Assembly (NCBI RefSeq): GCF_900106765.1
Contig: NZ_FNNG01000004.1
Location: forward strand, 62,001 to 126,000
Direction of reading: 5' to 3'
Origin: Tepidimicrobium xylanilyticum
Lineage (GTDB): Bacteria; Bacillota; Clostridia; Tissierellales; Tepidimicrobiaceae
Length of the DNA: 64,000 bases
Each line of letters starts with the position of its first letter. The first letter of the stretch is position 1. Both the position numbers and the translations under genes were made by a program. The notes beneath the pieces were generated by a model. It did no database searches. It saw nothing but the letters and a program-made list of their open reading frames with translations, and had not been told where the DNA came from. Positions 44,148-52,700 of this stretch are shown in pieces.

Positions 44148-45950
44148 ATGAAGGGTACCATTGTTTCAGCATGGATAAAAACTAGTAGAAACATATTCGG
44201 GGAAGATGTGGTAAGGGATGCATTAGCTACATACGGAATTAGTGAAAATAAGGTATTCACACCCATGGAGGATATTGAGGATAGTATTGCGTTAGGAATT
44301 ATAGATGAAATAGCAAAAAGATTAGGAAAGACACCATCAGAAGTATGGCACGAAATTGGGTTGGACAACATAAATACCTTCTCTAAAGATTATCCCGCTT
44401 TTTTTAAGTTCAAAAATCTATATGCCTTTTTAAAGGCCATGTATGATATCCATGTGGTGGTCACTAAGCGAATTCCCGGAGCAAAGCCTCCCATATTAAA
44501 GGTAGAGCCCTTGGAAAAAAACAAGGCTACAATGAGCTACTCTTCTCCTAGAGGAATGTTTGATTATTTCCACGGAATGTTAATGGGAGCCTCCAAATAC
44601 TTTAAAGAAGATATTGAAGTGGAGATATTGGAAAAGAAAGAGGATTACACTAAAATAGCCATAACATTCCCAATGGAAGTCTATAATAAGAGAGTGTATA
44701 AGCTGAATAGCTTCCTGTCCCTTGGTTTTATAAAGAGTTTTCAACTTAAAGTTGGTTTAGGAGTATTATTGTTCTCAGGCATCCCTTTAGCCATATTGTC
44801 TAATTATTTGCATGGGATGCCACTGCTAATAGCCATATTGGCTCTATCTTTTCTAATTCCTACTATTATAGGGAAATTGTTATTAAGACCGTTAAAGTAT
44901 ATATTTGAAACTATTGAGGATTTAGAAAATAAGGATTTCTCCTTTGAAAGGAACATTTCTACTAACGATTTCTTAGAAGATATCAACAATAGGTTGAATA
45001 AGGCTAAAAATAGCATCAAGAGGGATTTTGTAGGCTATAAGGCCATTGTAGATGAATTAAATGTATTTGGAGAAAAGTTTAATGAGATATCCAACAACAT
45101 GACCAATACTTCTCAAGAAATCGACTCCATAGTTAGGCAAGTTGCTTATGGAGCTACCAATCAAGCTGGGGAAACGGAAAACATAGCTTACCAGCTTAAT
45201 GATAGCATCCAAAATCTAAACTGTATAGTAGAAAAGGAAAACGAAGGTAAGGATAAGCTTCAGTTGACTGTAGATAAGACTAGAAAGGGATTTGAAAATT
45301 TAAAAAACACTGTGGATAATTTAAATGAAATAGTAGGAGAATTTTCTATTGTTAAGGAAAAAAGCTTTACCTTAAAAAACAGAGCTCAAGATGTTACTAA
45401 AATAGTGGAAACTGTAGAAAAAATTGCAGAACAGACCAATTTATTAGCTCTAAATGCCAGCATTGAGGCTTCTAGGGCTGGTGAATATGGCAAAGGCTTT
45501 AGCGTTGTAGCCATGGAAATTAGGAAGCTAGCAGAAAGTTCTAAGGAAGCTGTTAGCAATATAAACAACATACTAGAAGCAATACTTATGGAAATTGATG
45601 AATTGGTTTCAGATATAGGGAGACAATATGGGATATTGGACGAAGAAAAGTCTAACTTAAATAATTTATCTATAGAAACTAGCCAGGTTGTAGAATCCAT
45701 CAAAGGAGTTGCAAATCTGATCATCGATCTGGTAAGTGATTTAAATAAAGAATCGGAGGCAATAACCAGTATGTCAGAACATGTTGAATCCCTAGCTGCA
45801 ATAGCTGAAGAAAACTCTGCTTCAAGCCAAGAGGTAAGCAAGAATGTAACCAATTACATCAATGAAATAAAGAATATGACGGAAAAGACTGCTGAATTCA
45901 ATAAGGTATCGGAAAACTTTGCTAAAGAGCTGGACAAATATATGATATAA
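44148..45950 (+). CDS. methyl-accepting chemotaxis protein with N-terminal H-NOX (heme gas-sensing) domain
   Basis: Residues 1-183 form an H-NOX heme domain, starting [12 protein letters not shown]. It keeps heme ligand His102, Pro115, the YxSxR heme-propionate motif (Tyr131-Ser133-Arg135) and the distal pocket set Trp9, Asn74 and Tyr140. Those distal residues confer O2 binding in the Thermoanaerobacter H-NOX. Two transmembrane helices (about 200-250) follow, then a long coiled coil and the MCP signalling hairpin ([38 protein letters not shown], roughly residues 425-462). It should signal O2 or NO to CheA/CheW. It stands alone between unrelated genes. Confidence 0.93.
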   Translation: MKGTIVSAWIKTSRNIFGEDVVRDALATYGISENKVFTPMEDIEDSIALGIIDEIAKRLGKTPSEVWHEIGLDNINTFSKDYPAFFKFKNLYAFLKAMYDIHVVVTKRIPGAKPPILKVEPLEKNKATMSYSSPRGMFDYFHGMLMGASKYFKEDIEVEILEKKEDYTKIAITFPMEVYNKRVYKLNSFLSLGFIKSFQLKVGLGVLLFSGIPLAILSNYLHGMPLLIAILALSFLIPTIIGKLLLRPLKYIFETIEDLENKDFSFERNISTNDFLEDINNRLNKAKNSIKRDFVGYKAIVDELNVFGEKFNEISNNMTNTSQEIDSIVRQVAYGATNQAGETENIAYQLNDSIQNLNCIVEKENEGKDKLQLTVDKTRKGFENLKNTVDNLNEIVGEFSIVKEKSFTLKNRAQDVTKIVETVEKIAEQTNLLALNASIEASRAGEYGKGFSVVAMEIRKLAESSKEAVSNINNILEAILMEIDELVSDIGRQYGILDEEKSNLNNLSIETSQVVESIKGVANLIIDLVSDLNKESEAITSMSEHVESLAAIAEENSASSQEVSKNVTNYINEIKNMTEKTAEFNKVSENFAKELDKYMI

Positions 45951-45972
45951 CGTAAATTACTCATCACAAAGT

Positions 45973-46010
45973 AAAAAGCTGGTTTCTATTGGTTTAGAAA
46001 CCAGCTTTTT
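45973..46010. terminator. bidirectional terminator between H-NOX receptor and mgtE
   Basis: AAAAAGCTGGTTTCTA (45973-45988) and TAGAAACCAGCTTTTT (45995-46010) form a perfect 16-bp stem with a 6-base loop, serving two convergent genes. Confidence 0.87.
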
Positions 46011-46011
46011 A

Positions 46012-47349
46012 TTATATGCCAAGAATTAAAGTTGCAATTTTGAAATATAGGATTAAACTTATAGCATCTACTATAGTAGTAATCAATGGTCCTGCCATTA
46101 TAGCTGGGTCTATATTTAATTTTTTAGCTGCCATAGGTAATAGTGAGCCTATTCCTTTGGATATAATTACCGTTAGAAATAAAGTAATAGATACTGTAAA
46201 AGCCACCAAAGGTCCTACGGTGTCAAATAAATAGATTCTAAAAAAGTTTATTACTGCAAGCATAAACCCAACTATTACACTAATTCTAAACTCCTTCCAT
46301 AATACCTTGCCTGCATCCTTTAACTCTATTTCTCCTAAGGCCAAACCACGAATTATCAAGGTTGATGATTGGTTTCCAGAATTCCCCCCTGTATCCATTA
46401 ACATGGGTATAAAAGCCGTTAATACTACTATTGTTTGGAGTACACCCTCATACTTCATTATTATTCTACCTGTAAAGGTGGCAGAAATCATCAACACTAA
46501 TAGCCATAAGATTCTATGTTTGGCAAGGGTAAGTATATCAGTGTCTAAATATTTTTCCTCCGATGGAGCCATGGCAGCCATCCTTTGAAAGTCTTCCGTA
46601 TTTTCTTGTTCTATTACATCCATTATATCGTCTACGGTGATTATACCTGTCAGCCTATCCTCTTTATCTACAACAGGTAAAGCCAAAAAACCATATTTTT
46701 TAAATATGTTAGCTACCGTTTCCTGATCATCATGGGTGTGGACATAGATTACATCCTTATTCATTATGTCCTCAATGGTTTTCTCTTCGTCACTTATTAC
46801 TAATTTTCTTAAAGAGATAATACCTTCCAATTTCCTATTTTCATCAGTTACATAGCAGGTGTAGACCGTTTCTTTATCTAACCCCGTTTTCTTAATATGG
46901 TTTAAAGCATCTCCTACCGTCATATGCTTTTTTAAGTCTACATACTCTATGGTCATTATACTGCCTGCTGATTCAGGTGGGTATTTTAAAAATTGGTTAA
47001 TAAGGCTTCTTTCTTCTTCCTTGGCATGTTTTAAAATCTTTTTCACTATATTCGCAGGCATTTCCTCTATAATATCCACCATATCGTCAAAAAATAGCTC
47101 TTCTACTATATATTTCAATTCCTTATCAGTTACCAATCCTATAATATTTCTCTGCTGTTCTACGGAAAAATGAGAAAATACCTCTACAGCTAAGTCCTTA
47201 GATAGCATTCTAAATATCAGCAATGCAGTATAAACATCTAATTTTTCCAATAGTTCAGCTATGTCTACTTGATTTAACTCTTCTAACTCCTTCTTCAGTG
47301 TTACGTATTTCTTTTCTTCGATCAATTCTTTTAGTCTTCTTTCATCCAT
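46012..47349 (-). CDS. mgtE: magnesium transporter MgtE
   Basis: The 445-residue protein has an N-terminal MgtE superhelical domain (about 1-130, AELLEKLDVYTALLIFRML). Two CBS domains form the Mg gate (about 135-255, ending GIITVDDIMDVIEQENTEDFQRMAAM). Five transmembrane helices complete it (about 280-445), with FIPMLMDTGGNSGNQSSTLIIRGLALGE at the pore. It starts with AAGGGGGG upstream. The leader holds a short ORF and a hairpin but not a recognisable M-box. Confidence 0.95.
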   Translation of the reverse strand: MDERRLKELIEEKKYVTLKKELEELNQVDIAELLEKLDVYTALLIFRMLSKDLAVEVFSHFSVEQQRNIIGLVTDKELKYIVEELFFDDMVDIIEEMPANIVKKILKHAKEEERSLINQFLKYPPESAGSIMTIEYVDLKKHMTVGDALNHIKKTGLDKETVYTCYVTDENRKLEGIISLRKLVISDEEKTIEDIMNKDVIYVHTHDDQETVANIFKKYGFLALPVVDKEDRLTGIITVDDIMDVIEQENTEDFQRMAAMAPSEEKYLDTDILTLAKHRILWLLVLMISATFTGRIIMKYEGVLQTIVVLTAFIPMLMDTGGNSGNQSSTLIIRGLALGEIELKDAGKVLWKEFRISVIVGFMLAVINFFRIYLFDTVGPLVAFTVSITLFLTVIISKGIGSLLPMAAKKLNIDPAIMAGPLITTIVDAISLILYFKIATLILGI

Positions 47350-47362
47350 ATTAACCCCCCTT

Positions 47363-47401
47363 AGAAGAACTCCTGTCCAAGGTAATGACTAGGGTTCTTC
47401 T
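47363..47401 (-). promoter_or_regulatory. hairpin in the mgtE leader
   Basis: AGAAGAAC (47394-47401 on the minus strand) and GTTCTTCT (47363-47370) are perfect 8-bp arms with a 23-base loop. The stem ends just before the AAGGGGGG ribosome-binding site, so folding could affect mgtE translation. Not a textbook Mg riboswitch. Confidence 0.4.
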
Positions 47402-47426
47402 TATTTTTTTGCTTATAAAGTATATA

Positions 47427-47462
47427 CTATGCCCAGGTAAAGGCCCAGAATCCACTAATCAT
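47427..47462 (-). CDS. short leader ORF upstream of mgtE
   Basis: An 11-codon reading frame (MISGFWAFTWA) starts right after a GGGAGGTG ribosome-binding-like sequence and ends 78 bases before mgtE. Two tryptophans and the position upstream of a hairpin suggest a regulatory leader peptide rather than a functional protein. The very close binding site (2-base spacing) lowers confidence. An AGGAGG also lies 13 bases upstream. Confidence 0.3.
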   Translation of the reverse strand: MISGFWAFTWA

Positions 47463-47605
47463 CACCTCCCACGTTCCTCCTAGGGTTTAATTACATTAAT
47501 AGATTATAAAATTTCTATTAAAAATTCAAGATAAATTTATATTGCTCTATACTATTGTAACACAGAATCATTCTATTATTATATAAATATATAAAAAACA
47601 AAAAA

Positions 47606-47631
47606 GAATAGGCTCTGTGAATTGCCTATTC
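47606..47631 (-). terminator. terminator after the HesB-like gene
   Basis: On the minus strand GAATAGGC and GCCTATTC arms (10-base loop) are followed by TTTTTTGTTTTTT, 12 bases past the HesB-like stop codon. Confidence 0.8.
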
Positions 47632-47642
47632 AAAATAAGAAC

Positions 47643-47939
47643 TTAGCAAGATGAAACCTTTCTATCGGGTATTACTGTAAATCCTCTTCTTAACCAATTG
47701 TTGCTATAATCTATGGTAAAAGAGCCAAAGTTTTCTGCTAGATCTTCCTCTATCAAGAAAGTATAATCATCTACCTCTACCTTCATATCTCCTTCTTTAA
47801 GCTCATCCAGAGCCAAACCAAAAGAAGGACCGCCTCAACCATAACCTGCTACATAAATTCTCAAAGGTTTTCTGTTTTTTATGGATTCCAGCGTCTTTTT
47901 AAGCTCCTTCTGGGCTATATCGGTTATTTTTACCTTCAT
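47643..47939 (-). CDS. HesB-like selenoprotein (in-frame TGA read as selenocysteine)
   Basis: Starting at ATG 47939 the frame encodes 98 residues if the single TGA at 47837-47835 (codon 35) is read through. Protein similarity continues on both sides: residues 26-34 read LRIYVAGYG before the TGA, and GGPSFGLALDEL follows. In HesB/IscA-like relatives the same position is Cys in a GCGGPSFGLALDE motif, and a HesB-like selenoprotein family is known in clostridia. The mRNA after the UGA could form an imperfect stem-loop (GAG...CUC, UUCUUUU loop), as bacterial Sec insertion requires. Residues 36-98 carry no further stop. It may bind or transfer an Fe-S cluster or act in redox reactions; function unknown. 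An AGGAGG site lies upstream. Confidence 0.85.
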
Positions 47940-48027
47940 AATCTTTCCTCCTCATATTATTTATTATTCATATTATACCCCATGTGGGTATTTTAAATCA
48001 TTTTATATCATTTTTAAAAAAAATTCA

Positions 48028-48051
48028 ACCCTCTAACAAAAGTTAGAGGGT
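48028..48051 (-). terminator. terminator after the holin-like gene
   Basis: ACCCTCTAAC-AAAA-GTTAGAGGGT stem. T-rich tracts flank both sides (minus strand GAATTTTTTTT). It lies right after the stop of the minus-strand gene. Confidence 0.8.
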
Positions 48052-48055
48052 TTTT

Positions 48056-48439
48056 TTACATGGCATCTCCTGGTATTATCACATCTATTATACCAATTAC
48101 TAAAGCTCCTATAATAGCTCCCCATACGGATATATTAAATCCTGGAACTATAAACTTTGTAGCGTATAGTATAATTGCAGCTACTATAAAACCTGTAATA
48201 CCTCTACCGAATGGAGTTGCATTTACTCCTGTGAATTTTTGGACTAGGTAATCTAATACTGCTATGACTACTGCTGCAAGAATCAAGCTCCATAAATTAT
48301 CTACAGAAAATCCTGGGGTCAAAAAAGCTGCAATTCCAACTACTATTGCTGTGACTAAAATTCGTATTAATATTTCCCCTATGTTCCAATTGTTAGTCCT
48401 ATTTTCTGTCCTATCTCTGTTGTTTTCATTATTATCCAT
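48056..48439 (-). CDS. small membrane protein, phage-holin-4-like family
   Basis: From ATG 48439 (AGGAGGTG upstream) the protein has 127 residues. A charged Asn/Arg-rich N-terminus (about 1-20) precedes three or four transmembrane segments, with GFSVDNLWSLILAAVVIAVLDYLV and FVPGF-type repeats typical of the four-helix holin-like family found chromosomally in Firmicutes. There is no phage context, so lysis is not implied. Function unknown. Confidence 0.7.
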   Translation of the reverse strand: MDNNENNRDRTENRTNNWNIGEILIRILVTAIVVGIAAFLTPGFSVDNLWSLILAAVVIAVLDYLVQKFTGVNATPFGRGITGFIVAAIILYATKFIVPGFNISVWGAIIGALVIGIIDVIIPGDAM

Positions 48440-48599
48440 TTTCCCACCTCCTGCTATAAAGATTAACCATTCTGCAAGTTTTTTATACATTTTCAATAAA
48501 TATTTAATATATTTGTTCTCAATTTCAATTAATTTTTTCTGTTAATAGTATAGCTTTTGTGGTAATATATATATGAGTTTAAGTTAAGGAGGTCAGAAA

Positions 48600-48785
48600 A
48601 TGGAAATTACTAAGGATATGCTAATAGGAGAAATAATCCGTTACAAGCCAGAAGCGGTAGATACCCTCTTGAGCTTTGGGTTAGGTTGTATTGGATGCCC
48701 TGCAAGCCAAATGGAAAGCTTAGAAGAAGCCGCTATGGTTCATGGTATAGATTTATCTCAATTATTGAAAGCGTTAAATGAATAA
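48600..48785 (+). CDS. DUF1858 domain protein (hybrid-cluster-associated redox disulfide family)
   Basis: The 61-residue protein is a complete DUF1858 domain: ITKDMLIGEIIRYKPEAVDTLLSFGLGCIGCPASQMESLEEAA, with a CxxC pair (Cys30, Cys33). The family is often associated with redox or hybrid-cluster proteins; its role is unknown. AAGGAGGTC precedes the ATG. It is close to a glutaredoxin-like gene and the HesB-like selenoprotein. Confidence 0.85.
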   Translation: MEITKDMLIGEIIRYKPEAVDTLLSFGLGCIGCPASQMESLEEAAMVHGIDLSQLLKALNE

Positions 48786-48804
48786 TAATTAGATTGGCAA
48801 AAAT

Positions 48805-48837
48805 AAATCTCCCCTAAATTTAATTTAGGGGAGATTT
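48805..48837. terminator. bidirectional terminator between DUF1858 and glutaredoxin genes
   Basis: AAATCTCCCCTAAAT and ATTTAGGGGAGATTT form a perfect 15-bp stem with a 3-base loop, serving the convergent genes. Confidence 0.87.
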
Positions 48838-48849
48838 TGACTTACCTAG

Positions 48850-49080
48850 TTATTTATCCAACAACTCATCTAATTTATTTCTGTCAAAGCCTACTACCTC
48901 TTGGCCATCGATTATGGTTACCGGAACACCCATATGCCCCATTTTCATTAGCTCTTTTCTTGCATCAACATCTGTAGATACGTTCTTTTCAGTATAGGAT
49001 ACTCCTTTTTCTTCTAAATATTCTTTAACAGAAACACAATATGGACATGTACTGCTTGTATAGACAACAACGTTTGACAT
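48850..49080 (-). CDS. glutaredoxin-like (NrdH/YruB-type) thioredoxin-fold protein
   Basis: The 76-residue protein has the active-site CPYC (Cys13, Cys16) and the cis-proline region [16 protein letters not shown]. It acts as a small dithiol reductant in the cytoplasm. It lies among other small redox genes. AGGAGG precedes the ATG. Confidence 0.9.
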   Translation of the reverse strand: MSNVVVYTSSTCPYCVSVKEYLEEKGVSYTEKNVSTDVDARKELMKMGHMGVPVTIIDGQEVVGFDRNKLDELLDK

Positions 49081-49232
49081 TTAAACTCCTCCTTCATAGC
49101 TGTTTATATTCTCATTTTATTATACCCCACAAGGGTATCTCTTGTCAAGTTTTTTCTCTTTATGATTACTCTTTATGATTATATGCTACCCGAAAACTAT
49201 CTTATTAATCAAAAATTTTTTAGCTATTTTTG

Positions 49233-49261
49233 TTGACTTTATAGTAATAAAGTACTATAAT
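49233..49261 (+). promoter_or_regulatory. sigma-A type promoter for the ComFB-like gene
   Basis: TTGACT (49233-49238), a 17-base spacer and TATAAT (49256-49261) lie about 60 bases before ATG 49320. The spacer and -10 overlap a TATAGTA/AGTACTATA partial dyad. The rest of the 49081-49319 gap shows nothing else. Confidence 0.7.
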
Positions 49262-49319
49262 AATTAGGACTATATTATTATTGTCTGAATTTATAGATTT
49301 CTTGTAAGGGAATGGTTTT

Positions 49320-49616
49320 ATGGTTCAAAATTACATGGAAGTATTAGTAGATGAAATCTTTGAAGAGATAAAACATCTATGTAAATCCTGTAAAAAGCCT
49401 TACTATCAAGATGACATTAAATCTGTTGCATTGAATAATCTTCCACCAGTATATTTTTTGTCTTCAACCACTGATGCTGAGAAAAAAGCCTTCTTATTGG
49501 ATCGGCAAAGAAGAATTACTGTTCTTGCTGCTCTTACTCAAGCAAAGGATATAGTATGTGATAAATGTCGTTATACAAAAGAGAATAATGTTGAAAAGAT
49601 GAGGGATACCATGTAA
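49320..49616 (+). CDS. late competence development ComFB family protein
   Basis: The 98-residue protein matches ComFB: VLVDEIFEEI at the start, CKSCKKPYYQDDIKSVALNNLPPVYF in the middle, and a C-terminal CDKC (residues 86-89 region), so four cysteines could bind zinc. In cyanobacteria such proteins bind cyclic dinucleotides; the role in clostridia is unknown. It follows a clear sigma-A promoter and is monocistronic. Confidence 0.83.
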   Translation: MVQNYMEVLVDEIFEEIKHLCKSCKKPYYQDDIKSVALNNLPPVYFLSSTTDAEKKAFLLDRQRRITVLAALTQAKDIVCDKCRYTKENNVEKMRDTM

Positions 49617-49628
49617 CCCCCATCTTTT

Positions 49629-49985
49629 TTAATCATGTTTAACATGGTCTAATCCTTGATGGAATAGTTGTAAAACGTGGTCGTCATCTAAAGAGTATAT
49701 GACGGATTTTCCCTCTTTTTTAAACTTCACAAGCCTTAAATTTCTAAGAAGCCTTAAATGGTGAGATATAGCAGATTGAGTCATGTCCAATAAATTGGCA
49801 ATATCATGAACGCACAGAGGAGACTCAGATAAAACGTATATTATCTTAAGTCTTGTAGGATCTGCTAATGCTTTAAATATTTGAGCCAGTTCATTAATTA
49901 TTTCTTCGTTATACAATCCTTCTTTAATCTCTTTTAATAGCTGTAAGTCTGCACCAGACTCGCCACATATATTTTTATTATCTAT
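49629..49985 (-). CDS. ArsR/SmtB family metal-responsive repressor
   Basis: The winged-helix core (about 35-110) contains ADPTRLKIIYVLSESPLCVHDIANLLDMTQSAISHHLRLLRNL. The PLCVHD motif supplies one metal-site cysteine, as ELCVCD does in CadC. The automatic start is TTG 49916, but the frame continues upstream to an ATA at 49985 placed 8 bases after GGGAGGT. It adds a CGESG segment whose Cys is the typical N-terminal metal ligand of CadC-type sensors. I prefer the longer form (118 residues), though the ATA start is unusual. No efflux gene is adjacent. Confidence 0.8.
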   Translation of the reverse strand: MDNKNICGESGADLQLLKEIKEGLYNEEIINELAQIFKALADPTRLKIIYVLSESPLCVHDIANLLDMTQSAISHHLRLLRNLRLVKFKKEGKSVIYSLDDDHVLQLFHQGLDHVKHD

Positions 49986-50010
49986 GGTTAATTACCTCCC
50001 TTCTTCACCT

Positions 50011-51219
50011 TTAATAAGATGGTACCATTGGGTTTATAGGGTATATTACCTTCCCTTTTATTGGATCGATGTACAAAACCCAATAACCTATCCCATCTAC
50101 AGAATCATACCAAGTATTAAAGCCAGTAATACCTCTAAAAGGATGTTCTTCTAATGTAAATCTTCCAGGTACTCCATAGATGTAGAGTTTTACCTCATCA
50201 TTTTCCTTGTACAATCCAAATAGATAATGACCATACCTTTTTATTTGATCCATACAAGTAGCTGCATTTTGCAAAAATGGATATTTATAATCCGAACTCA
50301 TCAAATAATTATAATAGGGCAAAAATCCTCTATAGGGCTGGCTTCCATCGTCTTCAATCCTCCACCAAGTATAATTGTGCAAATATATTTTCAAGGGCTG
50401 TACTTGAGGGAAAAATCTCAGTACGCTTAATATATAATTGGTCATTTGATTCTTATAATGAAGGCGTCTAGCATATTCTAAATCCTTGAAAGATTCAGAT
50501 ACATTATCTATGACCCATTCATCTTCCATAACTATATCCTGTATGCCTTCTTCATTTATTTTCTCTCCTATTTCTTCTTTCATTTCTTCTGCTACATCAT
50601 TTACAGTTTCGTCATCCCCAGAAATTTCATCCTTTACAGGCTCTTCTTGGACATTTTCTTCAACTATATCTTCTACTATTAGTTTTTCTAAAATTTCTTC
50701 TTTAATCCTCTCTTTCTCCCCTTCCTCAACTGCTACTTCCATTGCAATTTGCTCTTCTTCGTTTATAGCCTCTATAATTTTTTCTGCATGGAAACTATTT
50801 TCTCCTTCTTCAGAAGCCATTTTTTCTATGAATCTATCTATAACCTTATTGTCTTTATCAATATAACCACCTAATAATAAAGATATACCCCTTCTTATGA
50901 GAATAGCATCTATTTTATCTATTGAAAAGCCCTTCGCCTCTAATTCCTTTAGATTAAGACCAATATTAGTCCTAATCCTTCCCTTATCATCTGCAAAAAT
51001 TCTACCTATATCCTCCTCTTCTATCTTACCATTTATTTCTCTTAATAGGTATACTCGGTAATAATTCTCCTTTTCACAATTATCTACATTAAGGCTAACA
51101 TTGCCTTTATTGCCCCTAACTTCTATTTTAGCATGCCCCTTAGGGTTTATGTCGCTAATATTCGTATAGTCTTTTTTCAGTATAATATATTTCCTAAAGT
51201 ATGTATATTCCTTTGACAT
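50011..51219 (-). CDS. conserved hypothetical protein with acidic linker
   Basis: I do not recognise this 402-residue family. Residues 1-135 look like a beta-rich domain (ILKKDYTNISDINPKGHAKIEV, YYRVYLLR). Residues 140-245 are an acidic, low-complexity linker rich in Glu. The C-terminal domain (about 250-402) is rich in aromatics (YTWWRIEDDGSQPYRGF, GITGFNTWYDSVDGIGYWVLYIDP). No signal peptide or membrane segment is seen. The domain order and neighbouring sporulation genes would suit a spore-coat or envelope protein, but that is a guess. Confidence 0.7.
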   Translation of the reverse strand: MSKEYTYFRKYIILKKDYTNISDINPKGHAKIEVRGNKGNVSLNVDNCEKENYYRVYLLREINGKIEEEDIGRIFADDKGRIRTNIGLNLKELEAKGFSIDKIDAILIRRGISLLLGGYIDKDNKVIDRFIEKMASEEGENSFHAEKIIEAINEEEQIAMEVAVEEGEKERIKEEILEKLIVEDIVEENVQEEPVKDEISGDDETVNDVAEEMKEEIGEKINEEGIQDIVMEDEWVIDNVSESFKDLEYARRLHYKNQMTNYILSVLRFFPQVQPLKIYLHNYTWWRIEDDGSQPYRGFLPYYNYLMSSDYKYPFLQNAATCMDQIKRYGHYLFGLYKENDEVKLYIYGVPGRFTLEEHPFRGITGFNTWYDSVDGIGYWVLYIDPIKGKVIYPINPMVPSY

Positions 51220-51246
51220 GAATAACCCCCCTTTTTAATCTTTATA

Positions 51247-52116
51247 CTAATATATGTCTAAGGAGGGTAATGTTTCACTAATCTTAATAAAATCTTCAAT
51301 TTTTAAATTCTCTGCCCTTTCTTCCAGAGAAATTTGAGCCTTTTCCAATACGGCTTTTATTCCTTCTTTGTCTAACCCCCAAGGATTAGACGATAAAGCG
51401 TTTAGAATGGTCTTTCTTCTCTTATTAAAAGCCAATTTTACTACTTGGAAGAATGTATTTCTATCTACTTGTGGAAGCTCCTTTCTTATCTTTAATCTGA
51501 TTACAGCAGAATCCACCTTAGGTTGAGGCATAAATACTGTTTTGGGTACATTCATCAATATTTCTGGTTCTGTGTAAAAATTCATAAAAACGGTTATGGA
51601 ACCGTATTGCTTATTGCCAGGAGAGGCTACTATCCTTTGGGCTACTTCCTTTTGTATCATCACTGTAATGGACTCAATATTGTAATCTTCCTCTATTAAC
51701 TTGGCTAATATGGGAGTGGTTACATAATAGGGTAGATTGGCTACCACCTTAATAGGCCCTCCTCCCAATTTTTCCTCTATTAGCTTATTTACATCTACCT
51801 TTAAAATGTCTCCATGGATTATTTCCACATTAGAATAATCCTCTAAAGTCTCCTCTAATATAGGTAACAGATTTTGATCCAGCTCAATGGCTACTACCTT
51901 TTTCGCATTTAATGCCAATTCCTCTGTTAAGGTGCCAATGCCAGGACCTATTTCCAATACATAGTCGTCCTTTATAATATTAGCTCCCTGAGAGATTTTC
52001 CTTAAGATATTACCGTCTATAAGAAAGTTCTGTCCTAGGCTTTTCGAAAATTTAAATCCATGTTTATCTAATATTTGCCTTACATATTTGGGAGAATATA
52101 ACCTTTTATCATTCAT
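51247..52116 (-). CDS. rsmA: 16S rRNA (adenine1518-N6/adenine1519-N6)-dimethyltransferase
   Basis: KsgA/RsmA dimethylates two adenines at the 3' end of 16S rRNA. The 289-residue protein has LGQNFLID, the SAM motif VLEIGPGIGTLTEEL (about 49-63), and the catalytic NLPYYVTTPI (about 124-133). It overlaps rnmV by 8 bases, as in many Firmicutes. Confidence 0.96.
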   Translation of the reverse strand: MNDKRLYSPKYVRQILDKHGFKFSKSLGQNFLIDGNILRKISQGANIIKDDYVLEIGPGIGTLTEELALNAKKVVAIELDQNLLPILEETLEDYSNVEIIHGDILKVDVNKLIEEKLGGGPIKVVANLPYYVTTPILAKLIEEDYNIESITVMIQKEVAQRIVASPGNKQYGSITVFMNFYTEPEILMNVPKTVFMPQPKVDSAVIRLKIRKELPQVDRNTFFQVVKLAFNKRRKTILNALSSNPWGLDKEGIKAVLEKAQISLEERAENLKIEDFIKISETLPSLDIY

Positions 52117-52651
52117 ATTTTTCCATCAACTCCAAAGCTTTTACAAACTCTTCTCTAGTTATGCCAAAGTGGTTCAGCCTATTTAGAAACTGCTTAGAAT
52201 TTCCGTAGCCTATTCCTAAAATATTCCCTAAAATCTCTCTTTTACGCCTACTATCCCTATCCCCTATTAAACCTAATTCCAATAGGTCCTCTTTAGTAAA
52301 TTCTTCTCTTTTATCTACTATTACAGGTCTTGCTTTATTAATAGCATCTATTATATCCTCTTTAGTTGCATTTTCAACGCCAACATCCCCCTCCTTTAAA
52401 GCTTTCCCCTGGGGAAGGAAGGCATGTTTGCAATTTTTAATATGCTTGCTTAAATGCTTTCTTATCCTTTCTCCTGCATAATCTGGATCCGTTAAAATGA
52501 TTATACCCCTTTTATGGGCAATTTTTTTCAAATTCTCTATAAACCTTTCATCGTATCCAAATCCGCCAGTTGCAATTACCTCCGCTTCTATTGCACTTTT
52601 TACGGCTGTAATATCATCTCTTCCTTCTACTACTATTATTTCTTTTATCAT
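52109..52651 (-). CDS. rnmV: ribonuclease M5
   Basis: This TOPRIM-domain nuclease matures 5S rRNA. The 180-residue protein has IIVVEGRDDITAVK (acidic Glu at about 9) and ILTDPDYAGERIRK (DxD at about 53-55). Gene order rnmV-rsmA is conserved. The start at ATG 52651 lies downstream of a repeat-rich 260-base gap. Confidence 0.93.
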   Translation of the reverse strand: MIKEIIVVEGRDDITAVKSAIEAEVIATGGFGYDERFIENLKKIAHKRGIIILTDPDYAGERIRKHLSKHIKNCKHAFLPQGKALKEGDVGVENATKEDIIDAINKARPVIVDKREEFTKEDLLELGLIGDRDSRRKREILGNILGIGYGNSKQFLNRLNHFGITREEFVKALELMEKYE

Positions 52652-52700
52652 GCGAAAACACCTCTTTTTTCAATGGACAATTGACAATTATTATTCAACT

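Noticed and set aside
47350-47560. M-box (ykoK) magnesium riboswitch upstream of mgtE
   Set aside because: I could not find the conserved core segments of the M-box; only a small ORF and one hairpin are present.
47643-47939. HesB-like gene as a pseudogene because of the internal TGA
   Set aside because: The TGA replaces the family cysteine exactly, and the sequence stays conserved after it. A random nonsense mutation would not be expected at that position.
48056-48439. Prophage holin
   Set aside because: There are no phage genes nearby, and the four-helix family is common on chromosomes.
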